Under the pieces are notes generated by a model, which saw nothing but the letters and a program-made list of their open reading frames with translations, was not told the DNA's origin and searched no databases. Shown piece after piece: positions 47,306 through 55,898 of a DNA stretch of 64,000 nucleotides (positions are counted from its first letter, which is position 1; every line of letters begins with the position of its first letter). The stretch is from Pedobacter sp. D749. Its GTDB lineage: Bacteria; Bacteroidota; Bacteroidia; Sphingobacteriales; Sphingobacteriaceae. The DNA lies in NCBI RefSeq assembly GCF_019317285.1, contig NZ_CP079218.1, positions 2,852,001 to 2,916,000 of the forward strand, read 5' to 3'. The translations under genes and the position numbers were made by a program.

Positions 47306-47506
47306 GTTAAAAATCCTTTTATAAATAGAAATTGAATATAAATATATCCTCAAAAATATAAATATCTTTGTGCTTTAGTATTATTGAAGGAGAATTATTG
47401 AAGGAGTGAGTAATCGAATGATTGAGTGAAGAAATAGATTCGATAATTCAATCCATCATTAAAATAGTTACATTTGAGCTTGTACGCATAACCCAAATTA
47501 AGATTC

Positions 47507-48277
47507 ATGTCTAAATTTACAGAGTATTTAAAATCCAAATCGTTTAGAAACAACATATTAGCTGCGATAGTAACCGTTGTAGTGCTTTTATTGGTTGCTT
47601 TTTTTAGTTTAAGATATTACACCAAACACGGACAGGGCCTAAATGTACCTATGGTTAAAGGTTTATCTTTTGAGCAGGCCGTTCAGAAACTGGAAAATGC
47701 CGGATTAAAATATGAAGTAGATTCTGTTTTTATCATGGATCAACCTGCCGGAATTGTAATTGACCAGGATCCTGACCCCAATACTTTTGTAAAAGATAAC
47801 CGTACCATTTATTTAACCATTAATGCAGGCAAAACACCGAATACAAAATTCCCTGATATAGCGTTTAAAACTTTAAGGGAAGCCCAGGCCATTATAGAGA
47901 GTTCGAGATTAAAGCTCGGAGATACGACCTATAAGCCGGATGTAAGCCGTGATGTGGTTTTAGAAGCCTCTTTTGGTGGTCAGCCGATTGCAGCCGGACA
48001 GATTGTGCCTGTTGGCTCGAGGATTAACCTGGTTTTAGGCGATGGGCGTGGAAATGAAGAAGTAGATATTCCACAGTTAATGGGTTTAACCATTGATGAA
48101 GCTAAATTTAGCCTAAAGGGTTCAAACCTGAGTTTAGGCAACATCATTTACGATGGACCTATTACCGATAGTGCTGCTGCTGTGATTATTAAACAAGATC
48201 CTATGCTGGCTGATTCATTAACCAAAGTGGCTATAGGCACCAGGATTAACATTACACTATCTAACAAACAACAATAA
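47507..48277 (+). CDS. PASTA-domain membrane protein
   Basis: The protein has 256 residues with one N-terminal helix (NILAAIVTVVVLLLVAFFSL) and three extracytoplasmic PASTA repeats. They begin at about 46 (LNVPMVKGLSFEQAVQKLEN), 117 (FPDIAFKTLREAQAIIESSR) and 186 (VDIPQLMGLTIDEAKFSLKG). No kinase domain is attached, unlike Gram-positive PASTA kinases. PASTA modules bind peptidoglycan. It heads a run with mltG. Confidence 0.92.
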   Translation: MSKFTEYLKSKSFRNNILAAIVTVVVLLLVAFFSLRYYTKHGQGLNVPMVKGLSFEQAVQKLENAGLKYEVDSVFIMDQPAGIVIDQDPDPNTFVKDNRTIYLTINAGKTPNTKFPDIAFKTLREAQAIIESSRLKLGDTTYKPDVSRDVVLEASFGGQPIAAGQIVPVGSRINLVLGDGRGNEEVDIPQLMGLTIDEAKFSLKGSNLSLGNIIYDGPITDSAAAVIIKQDPMLADSLTKVAIGTRINITLSNKQQ

Positions 48278-48294
48278 AAAGTATTATATTACAG

Positions 48295-49350
48295 ATGACT
48301 GAAGTAGAAAAAAAGAACATGAGTACAGGCAAAAAAGTTGCAATAAGCATTGCACTTGTTGTTATTTTAATTGCTGGTTACTTTGCGTTAAATATTTACA
48401 GGCTATACTTTGCCCCTAACGTTACCGAAAATCAAAAATATTTATATATCAAAACCGGGAGTAATTACGATGATCTGATTGCAGAAATTAAAAAGAAAGA
48501 TCTGTTAAAAAGCATTTCTTCTTTTACAACAGCTGCCGGAAAAATGAATTTGGCCACAAGTGTTAAACCCGGACGTTACCGCTTGAAAAAAGGAATGACC
48601 AACCGTACGTTGATTAACCTGATCAAAGCTGGAAACCAGGATCCCGTTAAATTGAAATTCCATAACATCCGTAAGAAAGAAAACTTTGCAGCCTATCTGG
48701 CCAGCAACCTGGAAGCCGATTCGTTAAGCTTTATCAATGTGTTAGATTCTACAGCGCTAATCAGTAAATATGGTTTTAACCAGGATAACGTGTATGCCAT
48801 GTTCATCCCGAATACTTACGAAATGTACTGGAATATTTCGCCGGTTGATTTCTTTGAGCGCATGCATAAGGAATATGATAAATTCTGGACAGCGGACCGC
48901 AAGCAAAAGGCCGCAAGTTTAAATCTCACACCGGCACAAGTATACACTTTAGCGTCTATTGTGGATGCAGAAGCACTTTACGACAAAGAGATGCCAATTA
49001 TAGCGGGTTTGTACTTAAACCGTTTAAATAAAGGCATATTGCTTCAGGCCGATCCGACAGTAATTTTTGCAAACAACGATTTTACAGTAAAAAGGGTAAC
49101 CGGCAAATTATTGCAGGTACAATCCCTTTACAACACCTATAAATATGCGGGTTTGCCTCCAGGACCAATTATGATGCCTAGTATAAATGCTATTGATGCT
49201 GTACTAAACCGCGATAACAACAATTACATTTACATGTGTGCGAAAGAAGATTTTTCTGGCTACCATAATTTCGCTGAAAATAAAGCCCAGCACGAAATCA
49301 ATGCAAGGAAATACCGTGAAGCGTTAAACAAAAGAAATATATTTAAATAA
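48295..49350 (+). CDS. mltG: Endolytic murein transglycosylase MltG
   Basis: The protein has 351 residues, with one membrane helix near the start (VAISIALVVILIAGYFALNI) and a LysM-like then YceG domain. The active-site stretch reads ASIVDAEALYDKEMPIIAGL then YLNRLNKGILLQADPTV, matching the family except that the first Glu of the usual SIVEKE is Asp. It would cut nascent glycan strands and set their length. It lies 17 bp after the PASTA gene and its stop overlaps the thioesterase start. A second Met nine codons in is also possible. Confidence 0.93.
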   Translation: MTEVEKKNMSTGKKVAISIALVVILIAGYFALNIYRLYFAPNVTENQKYLYIKTGSNYDDLIAEIKKKDLLKSISSFTTAAGKMNLATSVKPGRYRLKKGMTNRTLINLIKAGNQDPVKLKFHNIRKKENFAAYLASNLEADSLSFINVLDSTALISKYGFNQDNVYAMFIPNTYEMYWNISPVDFFERMHKEYDKFWTADRKQKAASLNLTPAQVYTLASIVDAEALYDKEMPIIAGLYLNRLNKGILLQADPTVIFANNDFTVKRVTGKLLQVQSLYNTYKYAGLPPGPIMMPSINAIDAVLNRDNNNYIYMCAKEDFSGYHNFAENKAQHEINARKYREALNKRNIFK

Positions 49351-49757
49351 TGTATAGCCACAGTACAAAAATCAGGGTTCGTTATGGCGAAACCGATCAG
49401 ATGGGCTATATGTATTATGGCAATTACGCTCAATACTACGAAGTTGGCCGGGTAGAAATGTTACGCAGTTTGGGTATGAGCTATAGCTCTATGGAGGCTG
49501 ATGGCATTATGATGCCAGTTTTAGAATTAAAGTGCAAATACATTAAACCTGCTCTTTACGATCAGGAAATTACCGTAAAAACAATTATCAAAACCTTGCC
49601 GGGCATCAGGATCTTTTTTGAGTATGAGTTGTATAACGAAAAAGAAGAACTCATAAACATTGGGGCAACTACATTGGTTTTTGTTGATATGGCGAAAAAT
49701 AAACCGACAAATCCACCCGAAAATTTTATGGAAAAATTATCGGTGTTTTTTAATTAA
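49350..49757 (+). CDS. Acyl-CoA thioesterase (4HBT/YbgC type)
   Basis: Hot-dog fold thioesterase of 135 residues. The signature VRYGETDQMGYMYYGNYAQY carries the catalytic Asp, and YEVGRVEMLRSLGMSYSSME follows. The gene begins at the last base of the mltG stop (TAATG overlap), so translation is coupled. Substrate unknown. Confidence 0.92.
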   Translation: MYSHSTKIRVRYGETDQMGYMYYGNYAQYYEVGRVEMLRSLGMSYSSMEADGIMMPVLELKCKYIKPALYDQEITVKTIIKTLPGIRIFFEYELYNEKEELINIGATTLVFVDMAKNKPTNPPENFMEKLSVFFN

Positions 49758-49765
49758 CCAATACA

Positions 49766-50755
49766 ATGGAATGGTTACACAGGCAATTATTACATCTTAA
49801 ACTCTATTCTAGATTTATAGAATGGACGAAAGAATGCATTCTGCCTGGTTTTAGTCCACTACCTTTGTATACTGTAGCTACGTTTTTCTTTCGTGAAATC
49901 GGAAAAGATGCATTGGTAAATAAGTCATCATCTTTGGCATACAGTTTCATGCTGGCCATTTTTCCGGGGATTATTTTCTTGTTTACTTTGATCCCTTTTA
50001 TACCGATAAAGGGTTTCCAGGATCAGCTTTTAAATTTAATTCAACTGGTACTTCCTCACAATGCTTTTGATGCATTTGAAACAACATTGAAAGACATCAT
50101 TAAAAAGCAAAACACAGGTTTGTTATCTTTCGGTTTTTTATCAGCATTGTTTTTTGCTACCAATGGAGTTAAAAACCTCATGAAGGCTTTTAATAAATCA
50201 TCATTGATTATCGAAACCAGGGGCTGGATAAAACAACGTTTAATTGCGCTTGTACTAACGGTGATTATCTGCTTTTCGATCATCATCTGCATCAGTGCCA
50301 TGGCCTTGGGCGAAATTTTGCTGAACAAGATTAACGACGAACTGCACTTAAAAGATAGTTTTTTGATTTATACCATCAAATTTACGCGTTGGGCATTATT
50401 GGCGATTTTGTATTTCATCACCATTTCTATTTTATACCGCTACGGCCCATCGCATACCAAAAAATGGCGCTTGTTTAGCGCAGGTTCATGGCTGGCTACT
50501 ATCCTTGCCTTTCTTACCATCTGGGGTTTTTCTTTCTACATTAACCATTTTGCTTCCTACAATAAAGTTTATGGTTCTATCGGAACATTAATCGTGGTGA
50601 TGATCTGGCTTTACCTCAATTCATTAATTTTATTGATCGGTTTTGAGCTCAATGCCAGCGTTGATGTGAGCAAAAGAAGTGTGAAGATTATCCGCCCTAC
50701 TTTTAATTTGTTCAAAAAATCGGAGCCAATTGAAGAAAATATACAGAAGAAATAA
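49766..50755 (+). CDS. YihY/BrkB family inner-membrane protein
   Basis: The protein has 329 residues and about six helices. Family marks are SSSLAYSFMLAIFPGIIFLF near the start, LLSFGFLSALFFATNGVKNL in the middle, and YGSIGTLIVVMIWLYLNSLI with LIGFELNA at the end. Function unknown; often called a virulence factor or RNase BN family, which is historical. It is the last gene before tRNA-Ser. Confidence 0.93.
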   Translation: MEWLHRQLLHLKLYSRFIEWTKECILPGFSPLPLYTVATFFFREIGKDALVNKSSSLAYSFMLAIFPGIIFLFTLIPFIPIKGFQDQLLNLIQLVLPHNAFDAFETTLKDIIKKQNTGLLSFGFLSALFFATNGVKNLMKAFNKSSLIIETRGWIKQRLIALVLTVIICFSIIICISAMALGEILLNKINDELHLKDSFLIYTIKFTRWALLAILYFITISILYRYGPSHTKKWRLFSAGSWLATILAFLTIWGFSFYINHFASYNKVYGSIGTLIVVMIWLYLNSLILLIGFELNASVDVSKRSVKIIRPTFNLFKKSEPIEENIQKK

Positions 50756-50850
50756 TTTTTTCTCCCTCTGTGTTAAGTAATTATCAAGTTTATATAAAAA
50801 AAAAAGCATTCGGAGTTTGCAGATTTAAGCTGAGTTTGTACTTTTGCAGC

Positions 50851-50935
50851 GGAGAGCTGGCAGAGTGGTCGAATGCGGCAGTCTTGAAAACTGTTGACTG
50901 TAACAGGTCCGGGGGTTCGAATCCCTCGCTCTCCG
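50851..50935 (+). tRNA. tRNA-Ser (anticodon TGA)
   Basis: The acceptor GGAGAGC pairs with GCTCTCC (50928-50934), followed by discriminator G. The anticodon loop CTTGAAA gives TGA. A long variable arm (TTGACTGTAACAGG region) and the T arm GGGGGTTCGAATCCCT are present, typical of serine tRNA. CCA is not encoded. Confidence 0.95.
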
Positions 50936-50945
50936 CTGAAAATTT

Positions 50946-50977
50946 AAAGCCTGAAATCGCAAGATTTCAGGCTTTTT
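50946..50977 (+). terminator. Rho-independent terminator after tRNA-Ser
   Basis: AAAGCCTGAAATC, short loop, GATTTCAGGCTTTTT, then CGTTTTT. It lies 10 bp after the tRNA. Confidence 0.9.
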
Positions 50978-50997
50978 CGTTTTTAAAAAAAAATATC

Positions 50998-51153
50998 CTA
51001 GCGCAAATCTTAGCCCCCCGGCCTAAACCATCGTCTGCTGACTTGTGCTTTAGTTAAATTCAATGTATTAATCTCTCTACAAGTCTAAATTAGTTAAGGT
51101 CTCAAAGCACAAGTCAGCCCCAACAATCCCCCGTACACTAAGACTTGCGCTAG
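50998..51153. repeat. CTAGCGCAA repeat family, copy 1 (full)
   Basis: The ends CTAGCGCAAATCTTAG (50998) and CTAAGACTTGCGCTAG (ending 51153) are inverted with one mismatch. A second nested inverted pair is GCTGACTTGTGCTTT and AAAGCACAAGTCAGC. No ORF is inside. It lies 21 bp after the tRNA terminator. Confidence 0.85.
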
Positions 51154-51308
51154 TATGAGCTAGTATGGGTAAAACAAACAAGAGGCTTGCAATCATATTA
51201 CAATTGATTTCACAGATTGGAAATAAGTGTTATATTGAAGTTTATTAATCTTGACCTCATCAGTGTGTTGCTGAGGTTGGTTAGATTACAATATTAATTT
51301 AATTCATA

Positions 51309-53078
51309 ATGAAAATTTTAAAAACCAGTGTCTGCTTTGCTATTATTTTACTTGGTTTTACAACAATACGGGCACAATCAACAAATAAAAAAAGTGCTGT
51401 AAAAGAAGTCACTCCAATACCACAGATACCTCCTCCCGGAGCAATAGATAGTACGCCAATGGGCGACTGGAACTCATTTTCTGAAGTAAAACTTAATTTA
51501 CCCATTTATCCAGGCCCCTTTAAGCCTACCTGGGAATCTATTGAGTCCAATTATCCGGGAGATCCAGCCTGGTTAAGAAACGCAAAGTTTGGCATCTGGG
51601 TTCATTTTGGGCCACAGGCATCCGGCGAAAGTGGAGATTGGTATGCGCGCAGGCTATATACTCCAGGTACCCCCGCATATAAAAAACATCAGGAAAAATA
51701 TGGTCATCCATCAGAAGCCGGATACAAAGAAGTTCTTCGTGATTGGAACCCTAAAAAGCTGGATCCGGCAAAACTGGCTAAAATATATAAAGATGCAGGA
51801 GCAAAATTTTTAATGATCCAGGGTGTACATCATGACAACTATGATTTATGGAACTCGAAATATCAGCCATGGAATTCTGTCAATATCGGGCCTAAACGAG
51901 ATCTGTTAAGGGAATGGGCAAAAGCATGCCGTGCAAATAATATCCGCTATGGTGTTACCTTTCATCACGAATATACCTGGTGGTGGTGGCAAACAGCATT
52001 CGGCAGCGATACTGAAGGTGCAAAAAAAGGAATCCCTTATGATGGTAATCTTACGCTTGCAGATGGAAAAGGCAAATGGTGGGAGGGTTACGACCCACGC
52101 ATGCTCTATGGAATTGACTTGCGTGAATACAAAGGGGTGGCAGAAAAATCGCACAGTCGCTCTTCGCCGCCTTCGCCGGGAATATTCAGTAAACACTTGG
52201 ATTATGCCAAATGGTATGCAACAAATTGGGCAATGCGCATGATGGATGTGGTAGAACACTATGATCCGGACTTTATTTATACAGATGGCACGGTACAAGG
52301 CCCTTTTACGGGTAATGGTACAGGTACCGGTTATAAGGCTGATGCTATGCAGAGCGTAATTGCAGACTACTACAACAGAACCATGGCGCATCGTGGAAAG
52401 GTGAATACCTTCAGTATTGTTAAGTTCCGTGACAAAACCAGCGGTATAGTTACTACAGAGGAATTCGCTGTTCCGGAAAACATCAAAACAAATCAGCCCT
52501 GGATTGCAGAAGCGCCTGTTGGAGATTGGTATTATGCACCCAACTTTACATATGATTCCGGTATGATGATCAGATATGTGATTGAGGCAATCGCCAGAGA
52601 CGGCAATGCTGCACTTTGTGTTTCATTACTGCCAGACGGTTCATTGGATGAAGGCAGTTTAAAGATGCTTAAAGAAGTAGGTATATGGATGCGCAGGAAC
52701 GGCGAAGCGGTATACGGAAGCCGGTCCTGGAAAATCCCGGGAGAAGGGGAACAGCAAAATGGGAAGCTAAAAATGCTACCTGGTGGAAAATTGGGCCAGA
52801 AACAGGCAGAATTCAAATTCAGCAAAGAAGATTTTCGTTTTACGGTAGGTAAAACCGGGTCACTTTATGCTTTTTGTATGACTGCACCAGAAAAAGGAGC
52901 CGAGTTAAAAATCAAATCCCTTGGTTTGGAGCAGAACTATTTAAATAAAGCAATAAAAAATGTCAGCTTGGTAGGATATAAGGGTAAACTGGAGTGGAAA
53001 CAACAGAATGATGGATTGATTATAAATTGCCCTTCAGAAATGCCTTATGCGACTGCTGTGGTATTTAAAGTAGATTAA
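51309..53078 (+). CDS. GH29 family alpha-L-fucosidase, secreted
   Basis: The protein has 589 residues with a signal peptide (MKILKTSVCFAIILLGFTTI, cleavage after RAQ). The TIM-barrel catalytic domain shows NAKFGIWVHFGPQA (92-105), MIQGVHHDNYDLWNSKYQPW and RYGVTFHHEYTWWWWQ. The probable nucleophile is Asp326 in DPDFIYTDGT. A proline-rich linker precedes the barrel. A beta domain follows at about 490-589. It would release alpha-linked L-fucose from glycans. A hairpin (CCTCATCAG ... GCTGAGG) lies just upstream at about 51256-51277. Confidence 0.9.
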   Translation: MKILKTSVCFAIILLGFTTIRAQSTNKKSAVKEVTPIPQIPPPGAIDSTPMGDWNSFSEVKLNLPIYPGPFKPTWESIESNYPGDPAWLRNAKFGIWVHFGPQASGESGDWYARRLYTPGTPAYKKHQEKYGHPSEAGYKEVLRDWNPKKLDPAKLAKIYKDAGAKFLMIQGVHHDNYDLWNSKYQPWNSVNIGPKRDLLREWAKACRANNIRYGVTFHHEYTWWWWQTAFGSDTEGAKKGIPYDGNLTLADGKGKWWEGYDPRMLYGIDLREYKGVAEKSHSRSSPPSPGIFSKHLDYAKWYATNWAMRMMDVVEHYDPDFIYTDGTVQGPFTGNGTGTGYKADAMQSVIADYYNRTMAHRGKVNTFSIVKFRDKTSGIVTTEEFAVPENIKTNQPWIAEAPVGDWYYAPNFTYDSGMMIRYVIEAIARDGNAALCVSLLPDGSLDEGSLKMLKEVGIWMRRNGEAVYGSRSWKIPGEGEQQNGKLKMLPGGKLGQKQAEFKFSKEDFRFTVGKTGSLYAFCMTAPEKGAELKIKSLGLEQNYLNKAIKNVSLVGYKGKLEWKQQNDGLIINCPSEMPYATAVVFKVD

Positions 53079-53562
53079 TTTGCTTGAATGGGAGTATTTG
53101 ATTGGGTCTCTCCTATTCGATTCATACAGGCGAGGGAGTATAAACCTTAGCTAATAATGCAAATTGTGGTATATTAAGTCAATGAATAGAAATATGGGTA
53201 TTTAAACTAATTCTTTTTCCACACAGGACGGATCATATTGCTGGGAATAGCAATTTTCAAATATTAATCTTTACAAATAGTAAATATGTGGCCATTTGCG
53301 CCGAAATGCCCACATATTGTCCTTGATGTTTATAGCTGGCTAATATTGTTTATGTTTTAAAATCTATTTCCAAGGGCCTGATAATTGACCTCAGATTGGA
53401 GAATGCCCATTTTCTTTTAAGCTTTACTTGTACGACTTTTACAGCAGATATAAACGCCATATCTGGATTTTGATTGCATTTTCGTTATCTCCAGGGAAAT
53501 ATTTGAGTGGAAAGCCTCTGCTTTGCAGCCCTCCACTTTGGAAAAAAGTAGCTTTCGTATTT
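53079..53562. other. Gene-free region with a strong stem-loop
   Basis: No gene is supported in these 484 bases. At 53283-53318 AATATGTGG/CATTT pair with AAATG/CCACATATT around GCGCCG, a 14-bp stem with one mismatch, which may end transcripts from either side. Confidence 0.55.
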
Positions 53563-54369
53563 TCACACTGCCTGAACCTTCTGATTCTTTTCTTCCACCG
53601 GCTTTTGATTAAAACGCTGATCCTGCAAGCGGTCATATTCCTTTACATAATCTGAATGTTCTGTGCCCATCATCCGGTCCCAGATCCTGAAATACAATCC
53701 GTAATTCCCCTTGAATTTACTGTGATGCAGGTTATGGTGTACCGAAGTATTCAGGATTTCAAATGCCCAGGTAAAGCGGAACCATTTAGGCATAATTTCA
53801 TAGCCCAGGTGTCCGTAAACATTAATGGTGAAGCCAGTTACGGTAAAGAGTAATATCGTTACAGGATGCATCGGCAGCAGGATTACAATTGGCACTAATA
53901 CAAGTCCCTCAGTAACGGCTTCCAGTATATGAAAACTATAGGATGTCCATGGAGAGGGATTGGTGCTCTTATGATGGACCAAATGGGTAAGTTTGAACAA
54001 TTTTTTATGGTGTAACAACCGGTGCATCCAATAAAAATAAGTATCATGTATAATTAAGCTCAGCACTAATGCCACACCTATATACCATATTGGAAAATCA
54101 TTGATGTCTGCATAAATTCGGGTGTATTGATGAAGAGGCGTGAAAACCAACGCAACTGCGATGATTGAGAATACCAGTGTACTCTGCATGGAATGCCATA
54201 TCTCACGGATGAAGTCTTTTTTTGTGGCTAGTTTTTGCTGAATTTTAAATTTACCTAACCTGGCAGGCATAAGCAAATAAAACAGCCCAAAAGGAATTCC
54301 CGCAAGTATAAAATACCGGATAGCCGAAATACTAAAAATACTAATGATGGCTTCTATTATCTTTTCCAT
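53563..54369 (-). CDS. Sterol desaturase / fatty-acid hydroxylase family protein
   Basis: A di-iron membrane oxygenase of 268 residues. The three histidine boxes are HDTYFYWMHRLLHH, HLVHHKSTNP and HHNLHHSKFKGNYG, set among about four helices. Length and spacing fit the fatty-acid hydroxylase superfamily. The lipid substrate is unknown; bacteria without sterols use such enzymes on carotenoids, sphingoid bases or fatty acids. A Crp-type regulator lies just upstream on the same strand (93 bp). Confidence 0.88.
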   Translation of the reverse strand: MEKIIEAIISIFSISAIRYFILAGIPFGLFYLLMPARLGKFKIQQKLATKKDFIREIWHSMQSTLVFSIIAVALVFTPLHQYTRIYADINDFPIWYIGVALVLSLIIHDTYFYWMHRLLHHKKLFKLTHLVHHKSTNPSPWTSYSFHILEAVTEGLVLVPIVILLPMHPVTILLFTVTGFTINVYGHLGYEIMPKWFRFTWAFEILNTSVHHNLHHSKFKGNYGLYFRIWDRMMGTEHSDYVKEYDRLQDQRFNQKPVEEKNQKVQAV

Positions 54370-54462
54370 ATCTATTAATTTTATACTTCAAAAGTATAAA
54401 GCAGATAGATCGTCCGCCGTTAACAAAAGATAATTTAGGGGCTTAACAAAGGATAATTTATC

Positions 54463-55059
54463 TTACTGTTTTCCTTTTGTATACATCCTTTTGCGAATTC
54501 GGCTTAAAGACACCGGGGTGATACCGAGCATAGATGCGATATATTTATCAGGCACTCGGTTTACCAGGTCGAAACGCTCGGAAAGGAGTTCCCGATAACG
54601 CTCTTCCGGCGACTGTGTCACAAAGGATTCCAGCATTTTTAAAGATTCCGCCAGCATTTTCATCAGGAAGAAGTTACGGAGCGGTTCATATTCCGGGTGG
54701 GTTTTCAAAATCTCCTCCAAAACATCATAATCGATCTGCAGCAACTTAACAGGTTCCAGCGCACGGTAAATAAACCGTGAAGGTTGTCGGTTGATAATCG
54801 TATCATGTGAGGCAATAAACTGGCCCTCCCAGCGTAGGATAAGTGTAGCTTCATCTCCATTTTCCTTAATGGTGTATGCCCTGATGACACCTTGTTCAAT
54901 AAATGCCAGTCGACGGCTGTTTTCTCCTTGGCGGATGTAGGCTTCGTTGGTTTCCAGCGATACCATAGTCGCCATGGCAAATAATGGTGCGGTATCGGCA
55001 GGCAATACGCCCGCTAAATCAAACAATAATTCCTGTAAAGTATCAATTGATGTTCCCAT
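54463..55059 (-). CDS. Crp/Fnr family transcriptional regulator
   Basis: The protein has 198 residues from the Met at 55059 (MGTSIDTLQELLFDLAG); a Met at 55086 adds nine hydrophobic residues not typical of the family. The cNMP-binding fold is at about 20-130 (IRQGENSRRLAFIEQGVIRA, YTIKENGDEATLIL). The C-terminal part has SPEERYRELLSERFDLVNRV, PDKYIASMLGITPVSLSRIR, a compact HTH. It may regulate the neighbouring hydroxylase gene. Confidence 0.9.
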   Translation of the reverse strand: MGTSIDTLQELLFDLAGVLPADTAPLFAMATMVSLETNEAYIRQGENSRRLAFIEQGVIRAYTIKENGDEATLILRWEGQFIASHDTIINRQPSRFIYRALEPVKLLQIDYDVLEEILKTHPEYEPLRNFFLMKMLAESLKMLESFVTQSPEERYRELLSERFDLVNRVPDKYIASMLGITPVSLSRIRKRMYTKGKQ

Positions 55060-55142
55060 ATTAAATATAAAAATACCGATGAGCAATTGCTAATTTAAAA
55101 ATATCACGGGAAGCCTGCAAAATTATCTCCAATACGATCTTA

Positions 55143-55332
55143 ATGATGCAGCGAATATATAGCGTATTCTTAAGGCTTACAAGGACACTGTTTATTCTGC
55201 CGTTGCAGGAGCAATTTTGGTCCGTAAACGATGATACAGGAAACTCTTGGATTTTTTCAGCCAGAGTTGCTGAAGAACGTTATGGTAATTTCATCAGGTC
55301 TTATCCTGAACTGATGAATTATTTTCTCCATT
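55143..55332 (+). pseudogene. Possible remnant of another Crp/Fnr regulator
   Basis: The plus-strand reading contains SARVAEERYGNFIRSYPELM, very like the segment before the HTH in Crp/Fnr proteins of this phylum (compare SPEERYRELLSERFDLV in the intact neighbour). No cNMP domain precedes it and the frame runs into a repeat element at 55333, where the HTH should be. Interpreted as a fragment cut by the repeat. Confidence 0.35.
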
Positions 55333-55617
55333 CTAGCGCAAGTCTTAGTGCCGAGGGTCTAAGCCGTCGTCTGCACCGTGCTTTCGTTAAATCAATACAT
55401 TAAATATCTCAATAGTTAAGATGCACTGAAAGCACAAGTTAGCCAACCCATCACCAGCATACTAAGACATTGCCCTCAATGTCATTAAGTTAAGGGTTTT
55501 AACCACAGGTGCGCACAGATAAACACGGATTTTGATATCTGTGCGCATCCTTCCTATCTGTGGTTAAATTATTTTCTTGTGCCGTATCTTAACTTAATGA
55601 CATTGGACTTGCGCTAG
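55333..55617. repeat. CTAGCGCAA repeat family, copy 2, interrupted by another element
   Basis: CTAGCGCAAGTCTTAGTG (55333) pairs with the split right end ACTAAGAC ... GACTTGCGCTAG (ending 55617). The split is filled by about 130 bp (55470-55605) with its own inverted ends AATGTCATTAAGTTAAG and CTTAACTTAATGACATT. These enclose an AACCACAG...GCGCACAGATA / TATCTGTGCGC...CTGTGGTT palindrome. Confidence 0.8.
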
Positions 55618-55898
55618 TAAAGCGCATCGGCCGAGTCTTTTTAGCTGAAACAGACGTAAAAAAAAACCTTTATCTATAGATGTTCAAATACTTAAAATTA
55701 AGTATTTGACTGTGTTTTTTTCCTGACTACATTTAGTATACCAAACGGAGAAGTGTAAAGTCTTACCTTAAATTTTCTATTTCATTTTTTCTTACGGGCT
55801 TGCAATTGGTAATACCCTTTAAAACCTATGGTTGTTGAGGGTTGTCCAACAATTGACAAAAGCTTACATCCTTTTCTTAATAATTTAACAAATAAACA
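55618..55898. other. Leader region of the sulfatase gene
   Basis: AT-rich, with an inverted pair AAATACTTAA / TTAAGTATTT at about 55686-55708. No gene is supported. Confidence 0.4.

Noticed and set aside
50770-51057. Plus-strand ORF of 95 codons
   Set aside because: It runs straight through tRNA-Ser, its terminator and a repeat element; the peptide has no protein character beyond that.
53428-53655. Small ORFs on both strands before the hydroxylase gene
   Set aside because: They overlap each other and the true gene end; composition is not protein-like.
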